15,819 bases of DNA from assembly GCA_964418645.1 (NCBI GenBank), contig CAYQME010000057.1, positions 1-15,819 on the forward strand, written 5' to 3'. This DNA is from JAADHG01 sp964418645 (GTDB taxonomy: Bacteria > Bacteroidota > Bacteroidia > Flavobacteriales > Flavobacteriaceae). How positions within the stretch are numbered: position 1 is the stretch's first letter; each line of letters starts with the position of its first letter. The notes beneath the pieces are model-generated. The model was not told the DNA's origin and searched no databases. It was given only the letters and a program-made list of their open reading frames with translations. Below are positions 7,521 through 13,817 of this stretch, piece after piece. Made by a program: the position numbers and the translations under genes.

Positions 7521-7799
7521 TTATCTTTTACCTTTATTTTTAGCACCTGCATGACCTCTAAAAGATCGTGTTGGTGAAAATTCTCCTAATTTATGACCTA
7601 CCATGTTTTCAGTAATATAAACTGGTACAAATTGGCGGCCATTATGTACTGCTATTGTTTGTCCAACAAAATCAGGAGTAATCATACTAGCTCTTGACCA
7701 AGTTTTGATTACCGATTTCTTTTTAGCTTCAACATTTGCAGCTACTTTCTTTTCTAATTTATAATGAACGTAAGGTCCTTTTTTTAATGATCTTGCCAT
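7521..7799 (-). CDS. rpsS: Small-subunit ribosomal protein uS19
   Basis: uS19 binds in the head of the 30S next to uS13, near the A-site tRNA. The 92 residues begin MARSLKKGPYVHYKLEKKV. The conserved blocks are IKTWSRASMITPDFVGQTIA, VHNGRQFVPVYITENMVGHK and LGEFSPTRSFRGHAGAKNKG, which is the full family signature at the normal length. It lies 7 bp after rplB and 5 bp before rplV. Confidence 0.98.
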   Translation of the reverse strand: MARSLKKGPYVHYKLEKKVAANVEAKKKSVIKTWSRASMITPDFVGQTIAVHNGRQFVPVYITENMVGHKLGEFSPTRSFRGHAGAKNKGKR

Positions 7800-7806
7800 G
7801 TCTTAT

Positions 7807-8634
7807 TTATTTCTTTCTACGTTCTACAATATATTTATTACTTGCTTTTGTTTTAGAACGAGTTCTATATCCTTTAGCAGGAATACCGTTTCTAGAACGT
7901 GGATGACCACCAGAAGATTTTCCTTCTCCACCTCCCATTGGATGATCAACTGGATTCATAACTACTGGTCTTGTACGTGGACGTCTTCCTAACCATCTAC
8001 TTCTACCTGCTTTACCAGATACTAATAATTGGTGGTCTGAGTTAGATACTACTCCTATTGTAGCTAAACAATTTGCAAGAATCAATCGTGTTTCTCCGGA
8101 AGGCAATTTTACTGTAACAAATTTACCATCTCTTGCCATTAACTGAGCAAAAGCACCAGCACTACGAGCCATAACAGCACCTTGGTTTGGATGTAATTCA
8201 ATACAAGAAATAATTGTACCTAAAGGAATTTGGCTTAATAGCATAGCATTTCCAATCTCTGGAGCTATGTTTTTTTCGCCTGATACTACTGTTTGACCAA
8301 CCTGAAGTCCATTTTGAGCAACGATGTATCTTTTTTCACCATCTTGATAGTTCAACAACGCAATAAACGCTGTTCTGTTTGGATCATATTCAATTGACAT
8401 AACTTCAGCAGGAATACCAGCTTTGTTACGTTTAAAATCTATAATACGATACCTTTTTTTATGACCTCCACCTTTATAGCGCATGGTCATTTTTCCCTGA
8501 CTGTTTCTACCACCTGAACGTTTTTTCGGAGCTAATAAGCTTTTTTCCGGCTTGTCAGTAGTAATGGCGTCAAACCCATTTACTACTCTAAATCGCTGTC
8601 CTGGTGTGATTGGTTTTAATTTTCTTACTGACAT
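7807..8634 (-). CDS. rplB: Large-subunit ribosomal protein uL2
   Basis: uL2 is one of the most conserved 50S proteins, needed for subunit association and for the peptidyl-transferase region. The 275-residue product has the N-terminal segment with KSLLAPKKRSGGRNSQGKMT (about 31-50), GGGHKKRYRIIDFKRNK and an SH3-like barrel. The C-terminal signature is MNPVDHPMGGGEGKSSGGHP. His231 here matches the essential His229 of E. coli. The second histidine of the usual HPHGGGEG motif is methionine (M233), which I recognise as usual in Bacteroidota. A basic tail (YIVERRKK) ends it. Spacing is 11 bp from rplW and 7 bp to rpsS. Confidence 0.98.
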   Translation of the reverse strand: MSVRKLKPITPGQRFRVVNGFDAITTDKPEKSLLAPKKRSGGRNSQGKMTMRYKGGGHKKRYRIIDFKRNKAGIPAEVMSIEYDPNRTAFIALLNYQDGEKRYIVAQNGLQVGQTVVSGEKNIAPEIGNAMLLSQIPLGTIISCIELHPNQGAVMARSAGAFAQLMARDGKFVTVKLPSGETRLILANCLATIGVVSNSDHQLLVSGKAGRSRWLGRRPRTRPVVMNPVDHPMGGGEGKSSGGHPRSRNGIPAKGYRTRSKTKASNKYIVERRKK

Positions 8635-8645
8635 TTTCGTCTTAA

Positions 8646-8936
8646 TTACATGTTAGCGTATAAATCAATCGTTTCACCTTCCGCCAGTTGTACAATTGCT
8701 TTTTTAACTGCATTTGTTTTACCATGTTGAATCCCAGTCTTTGTGTGACGTGTTTTTCTTTCTGGACGGACATTTATAGTACGAACTTTTTCTACAGAAA
8801 CACCGTAAAAAGCTTCTACAGCTTTTTTAATTTCTACCTTGTTCGCCTTTGTGTTCACTTGAAAGCTATAACGATTGTTTAACTCACTATCGTTAGTTGC
8901 TTTCTCTGTGATTATCGGTTTAATTAAGATACTCAT
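8646..8936 (-). CDS. rplW: Large-subunit ribosomal protein uL23
   Basis: uL23 sits at the tunnel exit and is the main docking site for trigger factor and SRP. The 96-residue sequence starts MSILIKPIITEKATNDSELN, with the family's 'PIITEKA' motif. It continues RYSFQVNTKANKVEIKKAVE and AFYGVSVEKVRTINVRPERK, then a basic loop and the final strand AIVQLAEGETIDLYANM. Length is normal. It lies 6 bp downstream of rplD and 11 bp upstream of rplB. Confidence 0.98.
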   Translation of the reverse strand: MSILIKPIITEKATNDSELNNRYSFQVNTKANKVEIKKAVEAFYGVSVEKVRTINVRPERKTRHTKTGIQHGKTNAVKKAIVQLAEGETIDLYANM

Positions 8937-8942
8937 GGTTTT

Positions 8943-9572
8943 CTATTTACTTAAATTCGATTTAATTCCTTCTAAAGAGCTTTCCAAAAGCACTACTTGA
9001 TTTGCATTTAAAATCTTGTAAGTACTTAATTCTGAACTATTTACAACCTCAGACCTTTTTAAATTGCGTGACGACAAATATACATTATTATTTGTACCAC
9101 CCAATACAAACAAAGACTTTTTGTTTTCTAGGTCTAAAGCCTTCAATACTGCTGTGAAATTTTTAGTTTTTGGAGCATCAAAATTGAAGTCTTCTAAAAC
9201 TGTAATTGCCTTCTCACTAGCCTTAATTGATAATGCTGATTTACGTGCTAATCGTTTCACATTTTTATTTAGCTTAAAGCTATAATTTCTAGGTCTTGGA
9301 CCAAACATACGTCCACCACCTCTAAATACACCAGACTTGATACTTCCTGCTCTTGCAGTACCTGTACCTTTTTGTTTTTTAATCTTACGTGTACTTCCTG
9401 TAATTTCTGCTCTTTCTTTTGCCTTATGTGTTCCTTGACGTTGATTAGCAAGATATTGCTTTACATCAAGATATACTGCATGGTTGTTAGGCTCTATTGC
9501 AAACACATCCTTAGAAAGGTCTACCTTTCTTCCTGTGTCTTTTCCGTTTACATCTAAAACTGCTACCTTCAT
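8943..9572 (-). CDS. rplD: Large-subunit ribosomal protein uL4
   Basis: uL4 has a globular domain and a long loop reaching into the exit tunnel. In E. coli it also controls its own operon by binding the S10 leader and promoting transcription termination. The 209 residues carry the loop region around 55-105: QRQGTHKAKERAEITGSTRK, KKQKGTGTARAGSIKSGVFR and GGGRMFGPRPRNYSFKLNKN. The conserved helix KRLARKSALSIKA follows. Length is typical. The ATG overlaps the rplC stop by one base (TAATG), suggesting translational coupling. The unusual leader upstream of rplC makes uL4 a natural candidate feedback ligand, but nothing in the protein proves it. Confidence 0.98.
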   Translation of the reverse strand: MKVAVLDVNGKDTGRKVDLSKDVFAIEPNNHAVYLDVKQYLANQRQGTHKAKERAEITGSTRKIKKQKGTGTARAGSIKSGVFRGGGRMFGPRPRNYSFKLNKNVKRLARKSALSIKASEKAITVLEDFNFDAPKTKNFTAVLKALDLENKKSLFVLGGTNNNVYLSSRNLKRSEVVNSSELSTYKILNANQVVLLESSLEGIKSNLSK

Positions 9573-10189
9573 TACTTCTGAATTGTTACATAAGTGTTTT
9601 TATGTCCAGGAACGCATCCTTTAACAACAAGTAAGTTCTTATCAGTAACTACTTTTAAAACCCTTAAATTTTGAACTTTCACTTTTTCACCACCCATTCT
9701 TCCTGCCATTCGCATACCTTTAAATACTCTTGCAGGATACGATGCAGCTCCAATAGAACCTGGTGCCCTTAAACGGTTGTGTTGACCGTGAGTAGCTTGA
9801 CCAACTCCAGCAAATCCATGGCGTTTTACAACACCTTGAAAACCTTTACCTTTTGAGGTTCCAGCAACATCAACAAATTCTCCTTCTAAAAAGTGCTCCA
9901 CTGTAATAGTGTCACCTAATTTGTACTCCTCATCAAAACCTTGAAATTCAGCGACTTTTCTTTTAACAGAAGTACCTGCCTTTTTAGCGTGACCAAGGTC
10001 AGCTTTTGTAGCATTTTTTTCTGTCTTGTCATCGAAACCTAACTGAATAGCTTCATAGCCATCAATCTCATTAGTTCTGACTTGGGTAACAACGCATGGC
10101 CCAGCTTCGATTACTGTACAAGGAATATTCTTCCCGTTTTCATCAAAGATGCTGGTCATTCCGATTTTTCTTCCAATTAACCCAGACAT
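9572..10189 (-). CDS. rplC: Large-subunit ribosomal protein uL3
   Basis: uL3 initiates 50S assembly and extends a loop towards the peptidyl-transferase centre. The 205-residue sequence begins MSGLIGRKIGMTSIFDENGK. It contains VDVAGTSKGKGFQGVVKRHG (about 106-125), the loop THGQHNRLRAPGSIGAASYP (133-152) and RVFKGMRMAGRMGG. The residue after SIG is alanine (A148), where E. coli has Gln150, the target of PrmB methylation. It is the first gene after the 258-bp gap following rpsJ and so probably the first gene of its own transcript. The ATG at 10187-10189 is preceded by AAAAATTAATAAT, with no Shine-Dalgarno. Confidence 0.98.
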   Translation of the reverse strand: MSGLIGRKIGMTSIFDENGKNIPCTVIEAGPCVVTQVRTNEIDGYEAIQLGFDDKTEKNATKADLGHAKKAGTSVKRKVAEFQGFDEEYKLGDTITVEHFLEGEFVDVAGTSKGKGFQGVVKRHGFAGVGQATHGQHNRLRAPGSIGAASYPARVFKGMRMAGRMGGEKVKVQNLRVLKVVTDKNLLVVKGCVPGHKNTYVTIQK

Positions 10190-10200
10190 ATTATTAATTT

Positions 10201-10228
10201 TTGATTTACGATTGTTGATTTACGATTT
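10201..10228. repeat. 14-bp tandem direct repeat before rplC
   Basis: On the plus strand TTGATTTACGATT occurs at 10201-10213 and again at 10215-10227. This makes two tandem 14-bp units that differ only in the last base (G or T). On the transcript it reads AATCGTAAATCAA twice, ending 11 nt before the rplC ATG. The copies have little internal complementarity, so an RNA hairpin from the repeat alone is not obvious. It could be simple-sequence slippage in a tolerant spacer, or a paired protein-binding site near the ribosome-binding region. Confidence 0.8.
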
Positions 10229-10281
10229 CAGAATTTCTCTGTATTTAAATCTTCAATCTATTATTAACTTACTATGTATTT

Positions 10282-10318
10282 AAAAAATTAGGGTCAAAAT
10301 ACATTTCAACCCTGAATT
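10282..10318 (-). terminator. Intrinsic-terminator-like hairpin between rpsJ and rplC
   Basis: On the minus strand the 5' arm AATTCAGGGTTGAAA (10318-10304) pairs with TTTTGACCCTAATT (10299-10286). The pairs are 4 A/T, a bulged C at 10314, AGGGT with ACCCT, two G-U wobbles, then AAA with TTT, closed by a TGTA loop. A run of six T follows at 10287-10282, partly overlapping the stem base. The two wobble pairs exist only in the minus-strand RNA and would be A/C mismatches on the other strand, which fits a structure acting in this transcript. It could terminate the rpsL-rpsJ transcript or act as a regulated attenuator for rplC. With only three G-C pairs it is a weak terminator. Confidence 0.55.
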
Positions 10319-10438
10319 GCATTTTTTCCGTTTTTCCCTTGCTTAAAGCTTGGGACATGTTTACTTTCGGCAAAATCAGAAATCTGATTTATCTTTTACA
10401 GACACCTCTTGAGACTCCCACTTTCGTATGAATAGAAA

Positions 10439-10470
10439 CAAAATTAATTAAACTTTTATTTCTACCTCAA
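10439..10470 (-). promoter_or_regulatory. Bacteroidota-type promoter at the end of rpsJ, for rplC onward
   Basis: On the minus strand TTG (10470-10468) is followed after 21 nt by TAATTTTG (10446-10439). This matches the Bacteroidota housekeeping promoter pattern TTG-N17..23-TAnnTTTG. The -33 element lies inside the last codons of rpsJ and the -7 element starts just after its TAA. The predicted start point, near 10432-10435, would leave a leader of about 245 nt before rplC. A similar match inside rplB (8118-8150) shows that such motifs also arise by chance. The call rests on its placement directly before the structured gap. Confidence 0.5.
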
Positions 10471-10753
10471 CTCCACTTGGTAATTCAAGTTTCATTAAAG
10501 CATCAATTGTTTTAGACGAGGAGCTATAAATATCCAATAATCTTTTATATGAACATAATTGAAATTGTTCTCTCGACTTCTTGTTTACGTGTGGTGAACG
10601 TAATACTGTGAAAATTTTCTTGTGTGTTGGTAATGGAATTGGTCCCGTTACAACTGCACCAGTACTTTTTACTGTTTTTACAATCTTTTCGGCAGATTTA
10701 TCTACTAAATTATGATCGTAAGACTTTAATTTTATTCTGATTTTTTGACTCAT
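10448..10753 (-). CDS. rpsJ: Small-subunit ribosomal protein uS10
   Basis: uS10 is a 30S head protein. In many bacteria it also serves as the antitermination factor NusE, bound to NusB. The 101-residue protein begins MSQKIRIKLKSYDHNLVDKS, followed by the conserved GPIPLPTHKKIFTVLRSPHV (about 38-57) and NKKSREQFQLCSYKRLLDIY, then LPSGVEVEIKV. Length is normal. It lies 11 bp after fusA with no tuf in between. It is separated from rplC by 258 bp, so here it appears to travel with the str-type genes rather than head the S10 block. Its 3' end overlaps a predicted promoter. Confidence 0.98.
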   Translation of the reverse strand: MSQKIRIKLKSYDHNLVDKSAEKIVKTVKSTGAVVTGPIPLPTHKKIFTVLRSPHVNKKSREQFQLCSYKRLLDIYSSSSKTIDALMKLELPSGVEVEIKV

Positions 10754-10764
10754 TTTCTTAAAAT

Positions 10765-12891
10765 TTAAGCTTCAACTCCTTTTGCTGCTTTAATCACTTC
10801 TTCAGATATATTTGAAGGTGTTTGCGCATAGTGTGAAAATTCCATAGTTGATGTAGCTCTACCAGATGATAATGTACGTAAGGTTGTTACGTAACCAAAC
10901 ATTTCAGATAAGGGTACTGTTGCTTTCACAACTTTAGAGCCTGCTCTATCACTCATGTCACTTACTTGTCCACGACGACGATTAAGATCTCCAACAATAT
11001 CTCCCATGTTTTCTTCTGGAGTAACTACTTCTAATTTCATGATTGGTTCCATGATTACAGCTTTTGCAGCCTTTGAAGCAGCTTTAAAACCTAATTTTGC
11101 AGCCAATTCAAATGACAATTGATCCGAATCAACATCGTGATAAGAACCATCCGTTAATGTTACTTTCATAGCATCGACTTCGTATCCTGCCAATGGTCCA
11201 TTTATCATTGCCATTTTAAATCCTTTCTCTACTGAGGGTACAAATTCTTTTGGTACATTTCCGCCCTTTATAGATGAAATAAATTCTAGTCCTTGCTTAC
11301 CTTCTTCAGCTGGTTCTAATATAAATACAATATCTGCAAATTTACCACGACCACCTGATTGTTTTTTATAGACCTCTCTATGCTCAGCACGTTGAGTAAT
11401 TGCTTCTTTATACTCCACTTGAGGTTGTCCTTCATTTACTTCAACTTTAAATTCCCGTTTTAAACGGTCAACTATAATATCTAAGTGAAGTTCACCCATT
11501 CCAGAAATAATAGTCTGTCCTGAAGCTTCGTCAGTTCTAACTGTAAATGTTGGATCTTCTTCGGCTAATTTTGCTAAAGACATTCCTAATTTATCAACAT
11601 CAGCTTTTGTTTTAGGCTCCACAGCAATACCAATTACAGGATCAGGGAAGTCCATACTCTCTAAAACAATTGGATGTTTTTCATCAGAAAGTGTATCTCC
11701 AGTTTTTATACTTTTAAATCCTACTGCAGCACCAATATCTCCAGCCTCAATATAACTAATCGCATTTTGCTTATTAGCATGCATTTGATAGATACGAGAA
11801 ATTCGTTCTTTTTTCCCAGAACGATTATTCAATACATATGATCCTGCATTTAATCGTCCAGAATATGTTCTAAAAAAGGCTAAACGACCTACAAATGGAT
11901 CAGTTGCAATTTTAAATGCTAATGCTGAAAACGGTTCTTTAACATCTGGTTGACGAGAAATTTCATTTCCATTATCAGGATTAGTGCCAATAATTGCCTC
12001 CTTATCTAAAGGAGAAGGCAAATAACGACATACTGCATCTAATAAAAATTGCACCCCTTTATTCTTAAAGGCTGAACCACAAATCATTGGAATGATAGCC
12101 ATATCCATAACAGCAGCTCTAAGTGCAGCATGCACTTCTTCTTCTGTAATAGAATCTTCATCTTCCATGAACTTTTCTAATAAGTTCTCATCGTAAGTAG
12201 CTACTTCTTCTATTAATAATGCTCTATACTGATGTGCTTCTTCTTTTAATTCTTCAGGGATTTCAACAACATCAAAAGTTGCTCCTTGTGTTTCATCATG
12301 CCATATAATGGCACGATTTTTAACCAAATCTACAACTCCTCTAAAGTCTTGCTCCTCACCAATTGGTAGAACGATAGGCACTGCATTAGATCCTAACATT
12401 TCTTTTACTTGTTTGTTAACCATCATAAAATCTGATCCTTGACGATCCATTTTGTTAACAAACCCAATTCTTGGCACTTTATAATTATCGGCTAGTCTCC
12501 AGTTAGTTTCAGATTGTGGTTCAACACCATCAACTGCGCTAAATAAGAATACTAAACCATCTAATACACGTAATGAACGGTTTACTTCAACTGTAAAATC
12601 TACGTGACCCGGAGTGTCAATAATATTAAAATGGTAGCCTTCTGTTTCTTCTGTAGGTTTACCATTTTCAATTGGAAATTCCCAAGTACATGTAGTCGCT
12701 GCCGAAGTAATTGTAATACCCCTTTCTTGCTCTTGCTCCATCCAATCCATAGTTGCAGCACCATCGTGTACTTCACCTATTTTATGAGAAACACCTGTAT
12801 AATAAAGGACACGTTCTGTAGTGGTAGTTTTGCCCGCATCAATATGCGCAGCAATCCCAATATTTCTTGTATATTTTAAATCTCTAGCCAT
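10765..12891 (-). CDS. fusA: Elongation factor G
   Basis: EF-G is the GTPase that drives translocation of tRNA and mRNA and, with RRF, recycles ribosomes. The G domain carries the P-loop AHIDAGKT (15-22), switch I ending RGIT (57-60), DTPGH (92-96), NKMD (146-149) and GSA (272-274). Domains II to V follow, including GMGELHLDIIVDRLKREF (about residue 465 onward), the family block QYKEAI-like VEYKEAITQRAEH, SGGRGKFA and the C-terminal PEENMGDIVGDLNRRRGQ. At 708 residues it is a full-length translocase. The block of str genes around it marks it as the housekeeping copy. It starts 6 bp after rpsG; fusidic-acid phenotype cannot be judged by eye. Confidence 0.98.
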   Translation of the reverse strand: MARDLKYTRNIGIAAHIDAGKTTTTERVLYYTGVSHKIGEVHDGAATMDWMEQEQERGITITSAATTCTWEFPIENGKPTEETEGYHFNIIDTPGHVDFTVEVNRSLRVLDGLVFLFSAVDGVEPQSETNWRLADNYKVPRIGFVNKMDRQGSDFMMVNKQVKEMLGSNAVPIVLPIGEEQDFRGVVDLVKNRAIIWHDETQGATFDVVEIPEELKEEAHQYRALLIEEVATYDENLLEKFMEDEDSITEEEVHAALRAAVMDMAIIPMICGSAFKNKGVQFLLDAVCRYLPSPLDKEAIIGTNPDNGNEISRQPDVKEPFSALAFKIATDPFVGRLAFFRTYSGRLNAGSYVLNNRSGKKERISRIYQMHANKQNAISYIEAGDIGAAVGFKSIKTGDTLSDEKHPIVLESMDFPDPVIGIAVEPKTKADVDKLGMSLAKLAEEDPTFTVRTDEASGQTIISGMGELHLDIIVDRLKREFKVEVNEGQPQVEYKEAITQRAEHREVYKKQSGGRGKFADIVFILEPAEEGKQGLEFISSIKGGNVPKEFVPSVEKGFKMAMINGPLAGYEVDAMKVTLTDGSYHDVDSDQLSFELAAKLGFKAASKAAKAVIMEPIMKLEVVTPEENMGDIVGDLNRRRGQVSDMSDRAGSKVVKATVPLSEMFGYVTTLRTLSSGRATSTMEFSHYAQTPSNISEEVIKAAKGVEA

Positions 12892-12897
12892 TCCTTA

Positions 12898-13374
12898 TTA
12901 AAATCTAAAGTGTGAGAATGCTTTATTAGCTTCTGCCATTTTATGAGTATCAACTCTTTTCTTAACGGCTGCTCCTTCTTCTTTAGCTGCAGCTAATACT
13001 TCTGCTGCTAATTTTTGAGCCATAGATTTTTCGTTTCTCTTTCTTGAAAAGCTAATGAGCCATTTCATTGCTGTAGAAACTTTACGGTCTGGACGGATTT
13101 GCATAGGAATTTGAAATGTTGCTCCACCAACACGACGACTACGTACTTCTACGTGAGGCATAACGTTAGACAACGCTTCTTTCCATAATTCTAATGCTGT
13201 TTTTTCTTCGTCCGTTTTCTTTTCTTCTACAATATCTATTGCATCGTAGAAAATTTTAAAAGCTACTGACTTTTTACCGTCCCACATCATCATATTAACA
13301 AAACGAGTTACTAACTGATCGTTAAAACGTGGATCTGGTAAAAGCGGTCTTTTTTTCGCTGCTCTTTTTCTCAT
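12898..13374 (-). CDS. rpsG: Small-subunit ribosomal protein uS7
   Basis: uS7 nucleates assembly of the 30S head and contacts the E-site tRNA. In E. coli it is the translational repressor of the str operon. The 158-residue sequence has MRKRAAKKRPLLPDPRFNDQ at the start, LVTRFVNMMMWDGKKSVAFK, the family block ALSNVMPHVEVRSRRVGGAT and FQIPMQIRPDRKVSTAMKWL. It ends KMAEANKAFSHFRF. Length is typical. It is 23 bp downstream of rpsL and 6 bp upstream of fusA. The upstream AGAAGAAGAC is purine-rich but not a convincing Shine-Dalgarno. Confidence 0.98.
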   Translation of the reverse strand: MRKRAAKKRPLLPDPRFNDQLVTRFVNMMMWDGKKSVAFKIFYDAIDIVEEKKTDEEKTALELWKEALSNVMPHVEVRSRRVGGATFQIPMQIRPDRKVSTAMKWLISFSRKRNEKSMAQKLAAEVLAAAKEEGAAVKKRVDTHKMAEANKAFSHFRF

Positions 13375-13397
13375 GTCTTCTTCTTAAAGTTTTTTAA

Positions 13398-13772
13398 TTA
13401 CTTCTTTGGGCGTTTTGCACCATACTTAGATCTACGTTGTGTTCTACCTTCAACACCCGCGGTGTCTAAAGCGCCACGAACGATATGATATCTAACCCCT
13501 GGTAAATCTTTTACCCTTCCACCTCTAACCAATACTATCGAGTGCTCTTGTAAATTGTGTCCTTCTCCAGGAATGTATGCATTTACTTCATTACCATTTG
13601 TTAACCTTACCCTTGCTACTTTACGCATCGCTGAGTTTGGTTTTTTTGGTGTTGTAGTGTAAACACGTGTACACACTCCTCGTCTTTGAGGACACGAATT
13701 TAAAGCAGCCGATTTACTCTTCTTGGTTATTTTGGCTCTTCCTTTTCGTACTAATTGTGAAATTGTTGGCAT
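13398..13772 (-). CDS. rpsL: Small-subunit ribosomal protein uS12
   Basis: uS12 lines the decoding centre and controls accuracy; mutations here confer streptomycin resistance in many bacteria. The 124 residues start MPTISQLVRKGRAKITKKSK. The loop TTPKKPNSAMRK is at 40-51, with lysine at position 43. RGGRVKDLPGVRYHIVRG follows, with K88 and D89. These are the wild-type, drug-sensitive residues at the classical resistance positions, and D89 is the residue methylthiolated in E. coli. The C-terminus RRSKYGAKRPKK is normal. It is the first gene of the cluster, with a consensus promoter and a hairpin in its upstream region. Confidence 0.98.
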   Translation of the reverse strand: MPTISQLVRKGRAKITKKSKSAALNSCPQRRGVCTRVYTTTPKKPNSAMRKVARVRLTNGNEVNAYIPGEGHNLQEHSIVLVRGGRVKDLPGVRYHIVRGALDTAGVEGRTQRRSKYGAKRPKK

Positions 13773-13798
13773 ATTATTTTCTAATATATTTTATAAAA

Positions 13799-13814
13799 CC
13801 CTCTTTTAAGAGGG
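13799..13814 (-). promoter_or_regulatory. Hairpin at the 5' end of the rpsL transcript
   Basis: The transcript reads CCCTCTTAAAAGAGGG, a perfect 7-bp inverted repeat with a two-base loop (or 6 bp with a TAAA loop), followed by TTTTAT. It begins 4 nt after the -7 box, so the start point should lie in or just before its 5' arm. That would leave the hairpin at the extreme 5' end of the mRNA, 26 nt before the rpsL ATG. Such a stem could protect the long transcript from decay, or act as a weak attenuator with the four-U tract. Neither role is proven by sequence. Confidence 0.5.
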
Positions 13815-13817
13815 CTG

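Larger units (their letters stand above)
10190..10438 (-). promoter_or_regulatory. Candidate structured 5' leader of rplC (S10-type attenuator)
   Basis: This non-coding gap is far longer than any other spacer in the cluster. In the minus-strand transcript it contains, in order: AAATCAG-ATTT-CTGATTT, a perfect 7-bp hairpin with a four-base loop (10390-10373); a hairpin pairing TCCC (10355-10352) with GGGA (10338-10335) around an inner GCTT/AAGC core; a 14-bp terminator-like hairpin (10318-10286) with a U6 run; and a tandem repeat before the rplC start. The TCCCA at 10355-10351 can alternatively pair with TGGGA at 10420-10416. CGAAAGT occurs twice (10426-10420 and 10369-10363). A consensus promoter sits just upstream. 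In E. coli the S10 leader precedes rpsJ; here the leader would follow it. The regulatory role is inferred. Confidence 0.6.

Noticed and set aside
8118..8150. TTG-N22-TAAATTTG promoter match on the minus strand inside rplB
   Set aside because: It fits the consensus but sits mid-gene in conserved coding sequence, with no leader or gene boundary downstream. It is most likely a chance match in A/T-rich DNA and shows that the motif alone is weak evidence.
9269..9451. Minus-strand frame of 60 codons inside rplD
   Set aside because: It is an alternative reading frame of the rplD gene; the uL4 frame is unambiguous.
10274..10304. Antiterminator pairing ATGTATTT (10304-10297) with AAATACAT (10281-10274)
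   Set aside because: It is an exact 8-bp complement and excludes the terminator hairpin, but its 3' arm is transcribed after the U-tract, so it could not prevent termination in time.
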